Assembly (NCBI RefSeq): GCF_042675915.1
Contig: NZ_JBHTKL010000002.1
Location: forward strand, 62,001-126,000
Direction of reading: 5' to 3'
Source: Thalassobacillus_A hwangdonensis
Lineage (GTDB): Bacteria; Bacillota; Bacilli; Bacillales; Halobacillaceae
DNA length: 64,000 nucleotides
Shown here: in pieces, positions 8,723 through 16,582 of the stretch
Layout of the letters: every line of letters starts with the position of its first letter
Position numbering within the stretch: the stretch's first letter is position 1
Made by a program: the position numbers and the translations under genes
The notes under the pieces: generated by a model
What the model saw: the letters and a program-made list of their open reading frames with translations, nothing else
Databases searched by the model: none
What the model was told of the DNA's origin: nothing

Positions 8723-9493
8723 ATGCCAACTTTGAAGCATGAGGATTGTACGATTTACTATGATGACATGGGACGGGGGATCCCGATCATCTTCATTCAT
8801 CCGCCAGGAATGGGAAGGTTGGTCTTTCTCTACCAGCACCCACTTGCCGATAACTATAGACTGTTGATCCCTGACCTGAGTGGTCACGGCCAATCATCTA
8901 TTAACCGGAATCCAATTTCGATTGAAGGTTATGCTGAAGAGATTGTGGCATTGATGGATCATACAGGAGTGCAACAGGCGATCATTTGCGGCTATTCCGC
9001 GGGTGGACATGTGGCGCATGAAGTCGCACTTCGTAACCCGCATCGCGTAAGAGGCTTATTCTTGTCAGGAGGCTATCCGAAGGTGGAGAGCAAGCTGTTG
9101 CAGTTGGAGTATGCATTAGGGATGAAAATGGTCGAGAAGAATCCGGATGCTCTGATCCGTGTATTGGCTCGTACCCATTTTTCTGATACGAATATAAAAC
9201 AGGTGATCTCGGGGCAGATGAGAAAGACGGAGTTGCGGAGTTGGTATTACTTTTATGAGGCGTCATTGCAATATGATTGTACAGAGAGGTTACACGAGTG
9301 GGATAAACCTCTTCACATCCTATATGGAAATAAAGTGAAGTGGATTAAATCTCATAGTCCTTATTATCGGAACTGTAAGAAAGCATGCATGATGATAATA
9401 GAAAAAGCTACTCACCAACTACCGACCAAGCATTCCCATACATTCAACCGAGTTCTGTCAGACTTTGTTCAAAGTACATGCACCCAAAAATAA
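8723..9493 (+). CDS. Alpha/beta hydrolase
   Basis: 256 residues. The fold signatures are IPIIFIHPPGMG (oxyanion loop), LLIPDLSGHGQS and the nucleophile elbow GYSAGG. Near the C terminus, LHILYGNKVKW and ATHQLP supply the likely catalytic His; the acid residue is not obvious because the usual D after YG is N-K. Substrate unknown. The gene ends in a terminator shared with the convergent small gene. Confidence 0.82.
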   Translation: MPTLKHEDCTIYYDDMGRGIPIIFIHPPGMGRLVFLYQHPLADNYRLLIPDLSGHGQSSINRNPISIEGYAEEIVALMDHTGVQQAIICGYSAGGHVAHEVALRNPHRVRGLFLSGGYPKVESKLLQLEYALGMKMVEKNPDALIRVLARTHFSDTNIKQVISGQMRKTELRSWYYFYEASLQYDCTERLHEWDKPLHILYGNKVKWIKSHSPYYRNCKKACMMIIEKATHQLPTKHSHTFNRVLSDFVQSTCTQK

Positions 9494-9521
9494 AGACGCC
9501 CCAGAGGGACGTCTTTATTTA
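9486..9521. terminator. Bidirectional terminator between convergent genes
   Basis: AAATAAAGACG (9488-9498) pairs with CGTCTTTATTT (9510-9520). It overlaps the stop codons of both the hydrolase and the small minus-strand gene. Confidence 0.75.
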
Positions 9522-9637
9522 TTATCACTATTTTCTTTATTGCCTTTTGCGTGCTTACCTTGGCGGCCGTATTCTTTGTTTGTTTCCTCGTTACGCTCTT
9601 CGCCGCTCTTACCTTGATTGTTATTATTGTCAGCCAT
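9515..9637 (-). CDS. Small hydrophilic protein, 40 residues
   Basis: ATG at 9637 with a strong AGGAGGT site seven bases upstream. The 40 residues are almost all N, G, K, E, Q and R (starts MADNNNNQGKSGEE), with no hydrophobic core, so it should be unfolded. Small proteins of this sort in Bacillaceae are often sporulation or stress products; the function is not recognised. Confidence 0.6.
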   Translation of the reverse strand: MADNNNNQGKSGEERNEETNKEYGRQGKHAKGNKENSDNK

Positions 9638-9872
9638 GTGGATGACCTCCTTTCTAAGTATGTACATGATAGATTTCCTGAAAAAGGGAATCTTAAACAT
9701 GTTTTGGAACATTCGAACTTTTTCTCTACTTCACTCTATAAAAGGGGTCTATATTCCTGTATCTTCACACCTATATACTCACTATTTTGTGTGTCGAATT
9801 TGGTAGAATAATATTAGAATTTATCAAATGACAGGTATGGACGCACCATATTCAAAGAGGGGGGGAGAGTCG

Positions 9873-10367
9873 ATGGACCCTAGAGTGATCGTAATGGAGG
9901 GTTTCAGTGTAATTGGAGTATCAGGAAGTGTCCCTGCAAATGAAGCTGAAAAATTACAGCGCTGGCACACATTCAAACAAAGAAAAAGAACGCTTAGAGA
10001 TATCCGGAAAACGCCGATAACCATAGGAATGACCGACTGTGGAAGTAATGGGGAGGGATCCTACATCGCAGGAATGCCGGTCATTCAATCCGATATACCT
10101 AAAGGGATGATACAGAAAGAGGTCCCAGGGGGATTATATGTAATGGCGACGCATCGTGGCGAAAGCAGAAGAATGCTCGAGACGTTTGATTATCTTTACT
10201 TCGAGTGGATGGCTGAAAGTGGTTACAGACCATTGGCACAGGCTTCATTTGAAATGTATGACGAAAGATTCCTCGGGCCGGACAATCCCGATTCAAAAAT
10301 CGATCTATACATACCAGTTTCTATAGAAACGAGCAGGACGCGCAACCGATCATTAGTCAGTCAATAA
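9873..10367 (+). CDS. GyrI-like/effector-binding domain protein
   Basis: 164 residues from the ATG at 9873 behind GGGGGGAGAG. The sequence has the AraC_E_bind/GyrI-like pattern: an N-terminal FSVIGVSGSVP, then a central GMPVIQSDIPKGMIQKEVPG and YVMATHRGES, YFEWMAESGYRP, FEMYDERF and IDLYIPV at the end. Stand-alone domains of this fold bind small molecules. A start 15 codons earlier has no better site. Confidence 0.75.
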   Translation: MDPRVIVMEGFSVIGVSGSVPANEAEKLQRWHTFKQRKRTLRDIRKTPITIGMTDCGSNGEGSYIAGMPVIQSDIPKGMIQKEVPGGLYVMATHRGESRRMLETFDYLYFEWMAESGYRPLAQASFEMYDERFLGPDNPDSKIDLYIPVSIETSRTRNRSLVSQ

Positions 10368-10396
10368 AAAGACCAGCCATTTTGGCCGGTCTTTTA
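10367..10396. terminator. Bidirectional terminator
   Basis: AAAGACCAGCC (10369-10379) pairs with GGCCGGTCTTTT (10384-10395), between the convergent effector-binding gene and the membrane-anchored protein gene. Confidence 0.75.
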
Positions 10397-10400
10397 TGCT

Positions 10401-11858
10401 TTATGGCATTTCTACGGTAATTTTATCAGTGTCAGTAACTTCATAGACCAGCCGGTCAACCATAATATCAAGGTATTGCTTTTCTTTATTTAAGTAACGA
10501 CTGAATTGCATCGAGATCGATGGATCATTAGGTCCGCCTCCGCCGTGTATTGATTTGAGATCCTCTCCATTATCATCCTTCGCAGACAATAAATTTCCCA
10601 TATCTCTATCTCGAAGTTGAACAAATGCGGGTATTAAATCAGTCGATAACCGGGTGGGGGATGTTTCGCTTGTCTCATAGTCTATATGAACAGTTACATC
10701 CTGCGATCCATACTCCACGCTCTCTATAATGACCTCTGTTCCATATGCCTCTTTTATTTTTTTGTCCACTGGTACCGTAAATATATCAGCCATCTCTTTT
10801 CCTTCCAAATGCTTTTGAAGATCTATTCGAAAACTGTAGGAATCTTCGGATGCAAGTTGGATGCTGTCAAATTGTATATCTATTTGATTCGGATCAGATT
10901 TGAGAGGCATCATAATCATTTCATATGTGTCTTCTTGACCATCTGATTGGTTTTGGAGGTAAAAATAAGTTTCCTCCCCATTACCTGTAATTACTTTTCC
11001 GCGTGTGTTCATCATTAATGCATGTTCTGTACCTTCTGTTTCAACAACGATAGAGTCATACCCTAACTTCATATCCATCCGTTTAACAACTAAGGTGGTG
11101 TCTCCGATAGCAAGCTTTTGGTCGATCGGTATCTGTTCAATAAGTTCATCGCTTACATCATGCTTGATTTGAAGAGGAAATTCCACACGTTTCATTTCCA
11201 ACGTGTCTGGCATAGTTAAAGCAAACCCTGCGGAGAAAAGTGCATCTACTTTCTCTATCGGTTGATACCCTTGGCCCATTTGAATCAGAGGGGCAATCCC
11301 TCCTTTTTGGTAGAGGCGCCCATCATATATGATTGCCTCCTTTTCTAAAAAAGTGAAATTCGAAAAGTTCAAGTGAGGGTTACCAATTTCCTTCTTTGTA
11401 TCCTCATCCATAGGGTCCAGGTGCAATCCTCTGATGAAGCTGTAACGTTCTTCGGGTAAGTCCTCTACCCCTTTGAAAAAGGATAGGTCATATCCTGTAA
11501 ACAGATAACCAAAGTGAGAGTCATACCAGATCCGGTCCAAATAGAAGTTCCCTTCACGATCAGGAACCTTTGCTGACTGATTCAGTTCCTTCACTGCTCC
11601 GTGCTCTTCAGCGCGAGCCAGACCAGGGGTATTCTCACGGAAGAATTCATATACTTCTTCCTCGGATTCAGCTACCCTCACATTAGATAGCACTTCTGGT
11701 ATTTCCGTTTCTTCCTTTTTTTCTTTCTGAGGAGGTAAGGCTTCCGTCTCCGCTGGACTTTCCATGACGAGTTGTGTTCCGATGAATAATAGAACAACGA
11801 CACCCAATGACAGCCACAGTTTGAGCTTCGGAGTGTTCCGTTTTTCTTTTTCATTCAT
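10401..11858 (-). CDS. Membrane-anchored extracytoplasmic protein, paralogue A
   Basis: 485 residues: a short basic N terminus, one membrane helix (LWLSLGVVVLLFIGTQLV), then a ~450-residue predicted outside domain rich in beta pattern. It shares blocks with the next gene, for example EVLSNVRVAESEEEVYEFF / EALQNVKVAQSMEEVEKFF, VPDREGNFYLDRIWY / VPNRDGKFYVDKIWY and a middle block with P(L/M)QI.YD/N. Start ATG with AAGGAGCG. Family not recognised (possibly related to DUF4179/DUF5643-type proteins); arose by tandem duplication. Confidence 0.7.
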   Translation of the reverse strand: MNEKEKRNTPKLKLWLSLGVVVLLFIGTQLVMESPAETEALPPQKEKKEETEIPEVLSNVRVAESEEEVYEFFRENTPGLARAEEHGAVKELNQSAKVPDREGNFYLDRIWYDSHFGYLFTGYDLSFFKGVEDLPEERYSFIRGLHLDPMDEDTKKEIGNPHLNFSNFTFLEKEAIIYDGRLYQKGGIAPLIQMGQGYQPIEKVDALFSAGFALTMPDTLEMKRVEFPLQIKHDVSDELIEQIPIDQKLAIGDTTLVVKRMDMKLGYDSIVVETEGTEHALMMNTRGKVITGNGEETYFYLQNQSDGQEDTYEMIMMPLKSDPNQIDIQFDSIQLASEDSYSFRIDLQKHLEGKEMADIFTVPVDKKIKEAYGTEVIIESVEYGSQDVTVHIDYETSETSPTRLSTDLIPAFVQLRDRDMGNLLSAKDDNGEDLKSIHGGGGPNDPSISMQFSRYLNKEKQYLDIMVDRLVYEVTDTDKITVEMP

Positions 11859-11901
11859 TTTTTAACGCTCCTTATGTAAGAAAATCTCGTAGTCGTTGCA
11901 T

Positions 11902-13335
11902 TCAATCTACTTCAATCTGGAAGGTTTCGTTGACATAGACGTTGTAGACCAGGTTATCGATGTTGATCGTAATGGAATTGGTATCTTTAATTTTGCTTTG
12001 GTCAACTTGGATGGAAACCGTATCCTCCCCGATTCGAAGAGGCCCCGTCTGAATTATTTCACCTTGTTCATCTGTAATGGTCAAGACATTACCGACCTCC
12101 CCAGCCTTATTAGGCAGACCATCATGCATGACAGCCAGGTTGGGAGTAACCAGGAAAGGGGAGTCGCTTAACTTTTCGTAAGATAAATGAAAGGTAGCCT
12201 GAAGGTCGTTATATGTAATACGATTAAGAATGATTTTGGTTCCATAAGCTTCTTTCAGTGTCTGCTCATAGACGATTTCATTGGCATAATCTTCAGTTGG
12301 TTCGTGAATTGGCGAAATATCGACCTCGTCGGTAAGGTTTTCGTTCGAGCGGACTTCATAGGATTGAAGAGTGAAATCAATGTGTTCAGGCGTTTCATTA
12401 AAAGGTTCGGAGTTCCCTTCGTAACCGGACGATCGATCCTTGGTCAAAAAATAAATCTGCCTTGTTCCCGATTGATCAGTCTTCATCGTTGCTGCCAGTC
12501 GGCCGTTCAACTGATGATTTTCGTCAATCAGTTCAAACAGTACGGTGTTATTAGAAACTCCGATTTCCAACTGCTTGATATTCAGTTGGAGGTCGTTTTT
12601 GTTCATCTGCTTGTTGATGGCAATCGACTTGATGAAATCATCTTCAGGATTGTATGAAATCTGCATGGGGAACTCGATGGATTCATATCCTCCGGGCAAT
12701 CTTAGAGGAAATGTAGCGGTAAACATATGCTGAAGGGGTAGAATCGGCTCCCATTGATCATTATGTAACGGGGAGGTCATGCCTTTATGATAAAGACGGT
12801 CTTTATATATGATTGCGCTTTGACTCGTTTCAGGCATGCCGAAGAACTTCAAATGTTGATTGGCCACATTCATTTCTTCCATAGGTTCCAAAAAAAAGCC
12901 ATCCATTACAGGAAGTGTGACGTATTCATTGGATGAAGCCTCTTCCAGTAAAGATAAATCAATACTGTAAAACACAAAAAAACGGTCTTCGCTGTACCAG
13001 ATCTTATCTACGTAAAACTTTCCATCACGATTTGGGACGCTGGCCTGCTGGTTGATTTTCTTCACTGCACCATTTTCTTCTGCCTGCTTCAACCCGGTTA
13101 CGTTCGTCTGGAAAAACTTCTCTACTTCCTCCATCGACTGTGCAACCTTTACATTCTGAAGGGCTTCCGGGATGTTCTGTTCATCTTTTGGCTCTTCTGT
13201 TACTTTCGGGATCGTTTTTGTTTCTCCCGGCTCCTCTGTTATGAACTGGGTCATGACGAATAAGGCGAGAACTGTTCCGATAGCCAGGAAAACTTTAAGC
13301 TGGACAGAACCTTTTTTAGTTTCTTTATCCTCCAT
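11902..13335 (-). CDS. Membrane-anchored extracytoplasmic protein, paralogue B
   Basis: 477 residues with the same layout as its downstream neighbour: one N-terminal helix (VFLAIGTVLALFVMTQFI), an acidic/proline linker, then a large extracellular region. ATG at 13335 fits GGGGAG eight bases upstream (a TTG lies one codon earlier). Forty-three bases separate it from paralogue A, so they are probably one transcript. Function unknown. Confidence 0.7.
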   Translation of the reverse strand: MEDKETKKGSVQLKVFLAIGTVLALFVMTQFITEEPGETKTIPKVTEEPKDEQNIPEALQNVKVAQSMEEVEKFFQTNVTGLKQAEENGAVKKINQQASVPNRDGKFYVDKIWYSEDRFFVFYSIDLSLLEEASSNEYVTLPVMDGFFLEPMEEMNVANQHLKFFGMPETSQSAIIYKDRLYHKGMTSPLHNDQWEPILPLQHMFTATFPLRLPGGYESIEFPMQISYNPEDDFIKSIAINKQMNKNDLQLNIKQLEIGVSNNTVLFELIDENHQLNGRLAATMKTDQSGTRQIYFLTKDRSSGYEGNSEPFNETPEHIDFTLQSYEVRSNENLTDEVDISPIHEPTEDYANEIVYEQTLKEAYGTKIILNRITYNDLQATFHLSYEKLSDSPFLVTPNLAVMHDGLPNKAGEVGNVLTITDEQGEIIQTGPLRIGEDTVSIQVDQSKIKDTNSITINIDNLVYNVYVNETFQIEVD

Positions 13336-13436
13336 CAAACCGACTCCCCAAATTTATGTATTAGCTCTATTATAAAGTGTAGAAGGGTGGATTGGTAGGT
13401 CATTTCCAGTAACACAGCTGAACTTTATTAAAATAA

Positions 13437-13470
13437 AAAAATAAAGAGAGGCTGGATGCTCTCTTTATTT
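13437..13470. terminator. Terminator hairpin
   Basis: AAATAAAGAGAG (13439-13450) pairs with CTCTCTTTATTT (13459-13470). It overlaps the stop of the 56-residue minus-strand gene and probably ends it. Confidence 0.65.
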
Positions 13471-13635
13471 CTTATCTTTGTTCAAAAGCGAGTTGGTCAT
13501 CATTTCGCCTTCCATCAAATGATCATCATGGTCTTCTCTAGGTCTCGTAAATGCACGATTGTAAGATGTACGTCTTGAAAAGATTTCTGCCTGCTCATTT
13601 GTTTGGACTTGAGCTCTTCTCGTTTTCTTTTCCAT
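13465..13635 (-). CDS. Small hydrophilic protein, 56 residues
   Basis: ATG at 13635, eight bases after AGGAGGG. The protein is very polar (starts MEKKTRRAQVQTNEQAEI) with no membrane segment, and carries a clear own terminator. Probably a small stress or spore protein of Bacillaceae; not recognised. Confidence 0.55.
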   Translation of the reverse strand: MEKKTRRAQVQTNEQAEIFSRRTSYNRAFTRPREDHDDHLMEGEMMTNSLLNKDKK

Positions 13636-13765
13636 GCAAATCACCCTCCTCATTCTGTAGTATTCCTTTTACAAAGTGTCATTAATCGAGCTTTTTTCTT
13701 TGCAGGAAGGAGCCTTGTTTGGTTTAGTGGAAGTAATAGAATATAAAAATTAGGAGGGAAGCTCG

Positions 13766-14911
13766 ATGCGTGAAAAATCCTTTGAAACGAGTGTCGTACA
13801 TAGTGAGCATAAGCTTGATGTAAACAGCTTCAAAAGCAAACGGACACCGATCTATCAGACATCTGTATTTTCGTTCTCAGACTTGGATGAGCTGGAGGGG
13901 TATTATTCGGGGGAAAATGCTTATCTCTATTCGAGAATGGGCAACCCCAACACAGATGGATTAGGTCATACCATTGCACAATTGGAAGGAGCGCCGGCGG
14001 GGGTAGCTGCTTCTTCAGGTATGGCAGCGATTCTGGCGGGCATTCTTGTTGTTGCTAAGCATGGAGATCATATCATTGCTTCTGAGGATTTATATGGAGG
14101 CACCTTTCATTTATTGGAAAAAGAATTAAAGGATTTCGGCATCGAGGTAACCTTCGTCGCTATGGAAGATATCGAGTCGGTTGAGCAGGCGATCCAGCCT
14201 CGTACAAAGCTTTTATACAGTGAAAGCATCACCAATCCGTTCCTCCGTGTAGAGAATATCGGTAATATGATCGAGCTTGCTGATAAATATGAACTGACAA
14301 CGATGATCGATAATACATTCGCTACGCCTTATCTTCTGACACCTTTCACTGAAGGGGTTGATCTGGTTGTACATAGTGCGACCAAATACATTGGTGGCCA
14401 CAGTGATGTGACGGCTGGTGTATTGGTGGGCAGGGAATCGCTGATTCAAACGGCGAGAAGTAAGATTGTAAGCTTAGGAATGAACCTCAGTCCGTTTGAG
14501 GCATGGCTTGCAGAGAGAGGAACGAAGACGCTAGCTTTAAGGATGAAAAAGCAGTCTGTGAATGCAGAGTATGTAGCAGAACGCTTGAGAAATCATGCAG
14601 ACGTGGAGCAAGTGTATTACCCTGCGTTTGTTTCTGAAAAAGGAAATGGCGCGATTGTTTCCATTAAATTAAAGGATCGAAGTGATATGCACAAGTTCTT
14701 CGCTGCGCTTGACTGGATCAAGATCGTGCCTAGTCTGGCTGGTGTTGAAACAAGTGTTTCCTATCCGGTGGCGACATCACATCGCGCGTTATCTGAAGAT
14801 CAACGAAAGAAACTTGGCATTGATGATACGCTGGTCCGGATTTCTATTGGTATTGAGGATGAAAAGGATATCCTGTATCAATTGGAAGCTGCCATCGATC
14901 ATTCCTTGTGA
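13766..14911 (+). CDS. PLP-dependent trans-sulfuration enzyme (cystathionine gamma-synthase/lyase family)
   Basis: 381 residues, Cys/Met metabolism PLP enzyme. Seen: TPIYQTSVFSF and YSRMGNPNTDGL (PLP phosphate and Tyr region), EGAPAGVAASSGMAAI, TMIDNTFATPYL with the Asp that contacts the PLP nitrogen, and HSATKYIGGHSDVTAG with the Schiff-base Lys. The C terminus (SYPVATSHRAL, VRISIGIED) is complete. It could act as MccB-type cystathionine lyase, MetI-type synthase or methionine gamma-lyase; these cannot be separated here. No S-box riboswitch is visible upstream. Good AGGAGGG site. Confidence 0.85.
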   Translation: MREKSFETSVVHSEHKLDVNSFKSKRTPIYQTSVFSFSDLDELEGYYSGENAYLYSRMGNPNTDGLGHTIAQLEGAPAGVAASSGMAAILAGILVVAKHGDHIIASEDLYGGTFHLLEKELKDFGIEVTFVAMEDIESVEQAIQPRTKLLYSESITNPFLRVENIGNMIELADKYELTTMIDNTFATPYLLTPFTEGVDLVVHSATKYIGGHSDVTAGVLVGRESLIQTARSKIVSLGMNLSPFEAWLAERGTKTLALRMKKQSVNAEYVAERLRNHADVEQVYYPAFVSEKGNGAIVSIKLKDRSDMHKFFAALDWIKIVPSLAGVETSVSYPVATSHRALSEDQRKKLGIDDTLVRISIGIEDEKDILYQLEAAIDHSL

Positions 14912-14957
14912 ACCAAAAGTCCGATGTGATTTCAGGACCATCGACTGCTTCGCTGCA

Positions 14958-14966
14958 TGCTATAAT
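14958..14966 (+). promoter_or_regulatory. Extended -10 promoter of toxin copy 1
   Basis: TGCTATAAT is an extended -10 element 63 bases before the toxin ATG. The spacing from its -10 to the conserved GGCTAGCCCC leader block (33 bases) equals that in toxin copy 2. No good -35 is seen, as is allowed for TGn promoters. Confidence 0.6.
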
Positions 14967-15029
14967 TTAAAGTGGACGGCGTTTCTGTTAGGGAGGTCAG
15001 GCTAGCCCCATTTGATCGTAAAGGGGGTG

Positions 15030-15131
15030 ATGCCCACGGATATCTATGAAATTTTGACAGTCTTATGGTCTTTCGGCACGTTTTTAGTTGCCTTGCTTAC
15101 CTTGATCATCAGTCTGATCAATAAAAAATAG
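15030..15131 (+). CDS. Holin-like type I toxin, copy 1 (33 residues)
   Basis: Starts MPTDIYEILTVLWSFGTFLV, continues as a single hydrophobic helix and ends INKK. Ribosome site AAAGGGGGTG directly before the ATG. It matches the putative holin-like toxin family (short, M-x-x-Y-E, one helix, Lys tail). An antisense RNA gene with its own promoter and terminator overlaps the 3' part, as in TxpA/RatA and BsrG/SR4 pairs of B. subtilis. The leader CCCC could pair with the GGGGG of the ribosome site, which would limit translation. A related copy is at 55185 on the other strand. Confidence 0.78.
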   Translation: MPTDIYEILTVLWSFGTFLVALLTLIISLINKK

Positions 15132-15262
15132 ACCTCCCTAATCACTCAGCCAAAAGTCGAAAGGGGAAGTCTATTCTGTATGAAGGATAGCCGCTCCCTT
15201 GGGGAACGCTGGTCCAGGACCGCAGTTGGCGCTGCGGTCTTTTTATTATTCTATAATCTTAT
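15123..15262 (-). ncRNA. Antisense antitoxin RNA, copy 1
   Basis: Predicted RNA of ~140 nt. It would start after the extended -10 at 15269-15277, contain hairpins CCGCAG/CTGCGG and CGTTCCC/GGGAGCG, and end at a terminator whose stem (AATAGACTTCCCC with GGGAGGTCTATT) is followed by a T run lying over the toxin stop codon (15123-15130). The same order of elements is found at the second toxin locus. It should pair with the 3' end of the toxin mRNA. Confidence 0.65.
15218..15247 (+). terminator. Terminator of toxin mRNA, copy 1
   Basis: GACCGCAG (15218-15225) and CTGCGGTC (15232-15239) followed by TTTTTATTATT. Its reverse strand forms the first hairpin of the antisense RNA. Confidence 0.75.
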
Positions 15263-15268
15263 ACGTTT

Positions 15269-15277
15269 ATCATACCA
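15269..15277 (-). promoter_or_regulatory. Extended -10 promoter of antisense RNA, copy 1
   Basis: TGGTATGAT on the minus strand. The same nonamer, 29-30 bases before the first CCGCAG hairpin, occurs at the second locus (55045-55053), which supports it as the antitoxin promoter. Confidence 0.6.
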
Positions 15278-15311
15278 TATCCTTTTATCTTTTTCCGCCT
15301 ATTTTCAAGTC

Positions 15312-15338
15312 ACGGATATAGGCTGGGTGAATACACTA
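15312..15338 (+). promoter_or_regulatory. Candidate sigma-K promoter of the M/Q/P-repeat gene
   Basis: AC, 16 bases, then AATACACTA, against the known sigma-K form AC-N16/17-CATANNNTA (one mismatch). It lies 34 bases before the ATG. Mother-cell expression is inferred. Confidence 0.45.
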
Positions 15339-15372
15339 TCACCGAACATCGATTGAAAAGGGGAGATCGTAT

Positions 15373-15834
15373 ATGGATTATCGATTTGCACAGCAAGGCA
15401 TGCCAAACGGAAATATGCAAATGCCGCAAATGCAACAGATGCCTCAAACAGGCCAGATGCCACAAATGCCACAAATGCAGCAGATGCCTCAGGCAGGTCA
15501 ACAAATGCCGAGTATGCAGATGCCTCAAATGAACCAGATGCAAAACGCAAGCAACAAAGATAAGTATGACCATTGCAAAAAACATATGAATTACTACATG
15601 ATCATCGTAATGAACGATGGCCAGCAATATGAGGGAATCATTGACGATGTAGACTCGGAAGGTGTCACAATGCTTGAGCCGATGGGCGATCAGGAGGATA
15701 ACGACAGGGAAGACGAAAGGATTTACGGATGGGGCTATCCAGGTTGGGGATACCCTCGGAGATTCCGCAGATTTTACCGAAGACGTTTTCCGTTTTACGG
15801 TATCGGAGGGTTTTATTTCCCATTTTTCTGGTGA
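15373..15834 (+). CDS. Met/Gln/Pro-repeat protein with Lsm-like core, likely spore coat related
   Basis: 153 residues in three parts. Residues ~9-58 are repeats of MPQMQQ / GQMPQ type; residues ~65-100 (HMNYYMIIVMNDGQQYEGII then DDVDSEGVTMLEP) look like an Sm/Lsm-like small beta barrel; the tail is rich in Tyr, Trp, Gly, Phe and Arg (GWGYPGWGYPRRFRRFYRRR) like coat proteins. The ribosome site is GGGGAG. The composition and the sigma-K-like promoter suggest a structural protein of the spore surface; no function is proven. Confidence 0.65.
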   Translation: MDYRFAQQGMPNGNMQMPQMQQMPQTGQMPQMPQMQQMPQAGQQMPSMQMPQMNQMQNASNKDKYDHCKKHMNYYMIIVMNDGQQYEGIIDDVDSEGVTMLEPMGDQEDNDREDERIYGWGYPGWGYPRRFRRFYRRRFPFYGIGGFYFPFFW

Positions 15835-15846
15835 TACCTTTAATTG

Positions 15847-15876
15847 ACTGTCCGTCAAAGTGGCGGACGGTTTTTA
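15847..15876 (+). terminator. Rho-independent terminator
   Basis: ACTGTCCG (15847-15854) pairs with CGGACGGT (15864-15871), then TTTTT. Ends the M/Q/P-repeat transcript. Confidence 0.65.
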
Positions 15877-15896
15877 CATAAATTTTTCAACAAAAG

Positions 15897-15926
15897 TGAT
15901 CCGTACCTCTGTCTTCTGCGATAGCT
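15897..15926 (+). promoter_or_regulatory. ECF-type promoter of the sigma/anti-sigma operon
   Basis: TGATCC, 16 bases, CGATAGCT. The identical pair of hexamer/octamer with identical spacing occurs at 17466-17495 before the surface-protein gene. Such a match, not fitting sigma-A, points to autoregulation by the ECF factor encoded downstream. Confidence 0.65.
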
Positions 15927-16012
15927 TGATAGAACATCCTAACAAGTTTCCGATGCGTTCATTAGGGTACATTATGCTATGATAACATTATCCACCAGAA
16001 GAGGAGCATGAG

Positions 16013-16582
16013 ATGAGTTCTAGAGACATTGAGCTCTATCATCGGATCCAGCAAAAGGATAAGCAGGCATTGGAAGAAATCTATACGAAGTATGAAAAGC
16101 TGCTGTATTCGTTTGCATTCAAGATGTGCGGTGATAAAGAGCTTGCAGAAGAGATGATACAGGACGTATTCATGAAGTTATGGACAGACAAGGCAACCTA
16201 CGATGAGTCCAAGGGGAAATTCTCCTCCTGGTTATTGACAGTAGCAAGATATACAGGGATTGATTTGATCAGAAAAAGAAAGAACAACCACGTTACGCTT
16301 GAAGAAGAGCAGGATTCGTTACATGAGGAAACGCCATCCTCAGAAGATATCGTGGTTTGGAAAGAACAACGGGCACTTGTTCAAAAAGCGGTAAGGTCCC
16401 TATCACGGGAACAAATACAAATGGTGGATTTGTTCTATTTCAAGGGCCACACGCAGAAAGAAATTGCCGATCAATGTGATCTGCCACTCGGCACAGTCAA
16501 GGGTAGGATAAGGCTAGCGTTGAAGCATCTTAAGAAAGAGCTCGAAAACATCAAGAGGAAGGGGGGCGTACAGGATGTATAA
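16013..16582 (+). CDS. ECF-family RNA polymerase sigma factor
   Basis: 189 residues. Region 2 (~20-90): SFAFKMCGDKELAEEMIQDV, FMKLWTDKATYDESKGKFSS and WLLTVARYTGIDLIRKRK. Region 4 (~125-180): EQIQMVDLFYFKGHTQKEIA and LPLGTVKGRIRLALKHLK. No regions 1 or 3, as in group 4 factors. It overlaps the anti-sigma gene by eight bases. Pairing with an RskA-like anti-sigma factor resembles the SigK-RskA class. A shared promoter motif marks this operon and the gene at 17532 as its likely targets. Confidence 0.92.
   Translation: MSSRDIELYHRIQQKDKQALEEIYTKYEKLLYSFAFKMCGDKELAEEMIQDVFMKLWTDKATYDESKGKFSSWLLTVARYTGIDLIRKRKNNHVTLEEEQDSLHEETPSSEDIVVWKEQRALVQKAVRSLSREQIQMVDLFYFKGHTQKEIADQCDLPLGTVKGRIRLALKHLKKELENIKRKGGVQDV

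Noticed and set aside
15305..15858. Minus-strand frames opposite the Met/Gln/Pro-repeat gene
   Set aside because: They mirror the repeats (CIR/HLRHL patterns), have no ribosome sites, and the plus-strand frame has a promoter, ribosome site and terminator.
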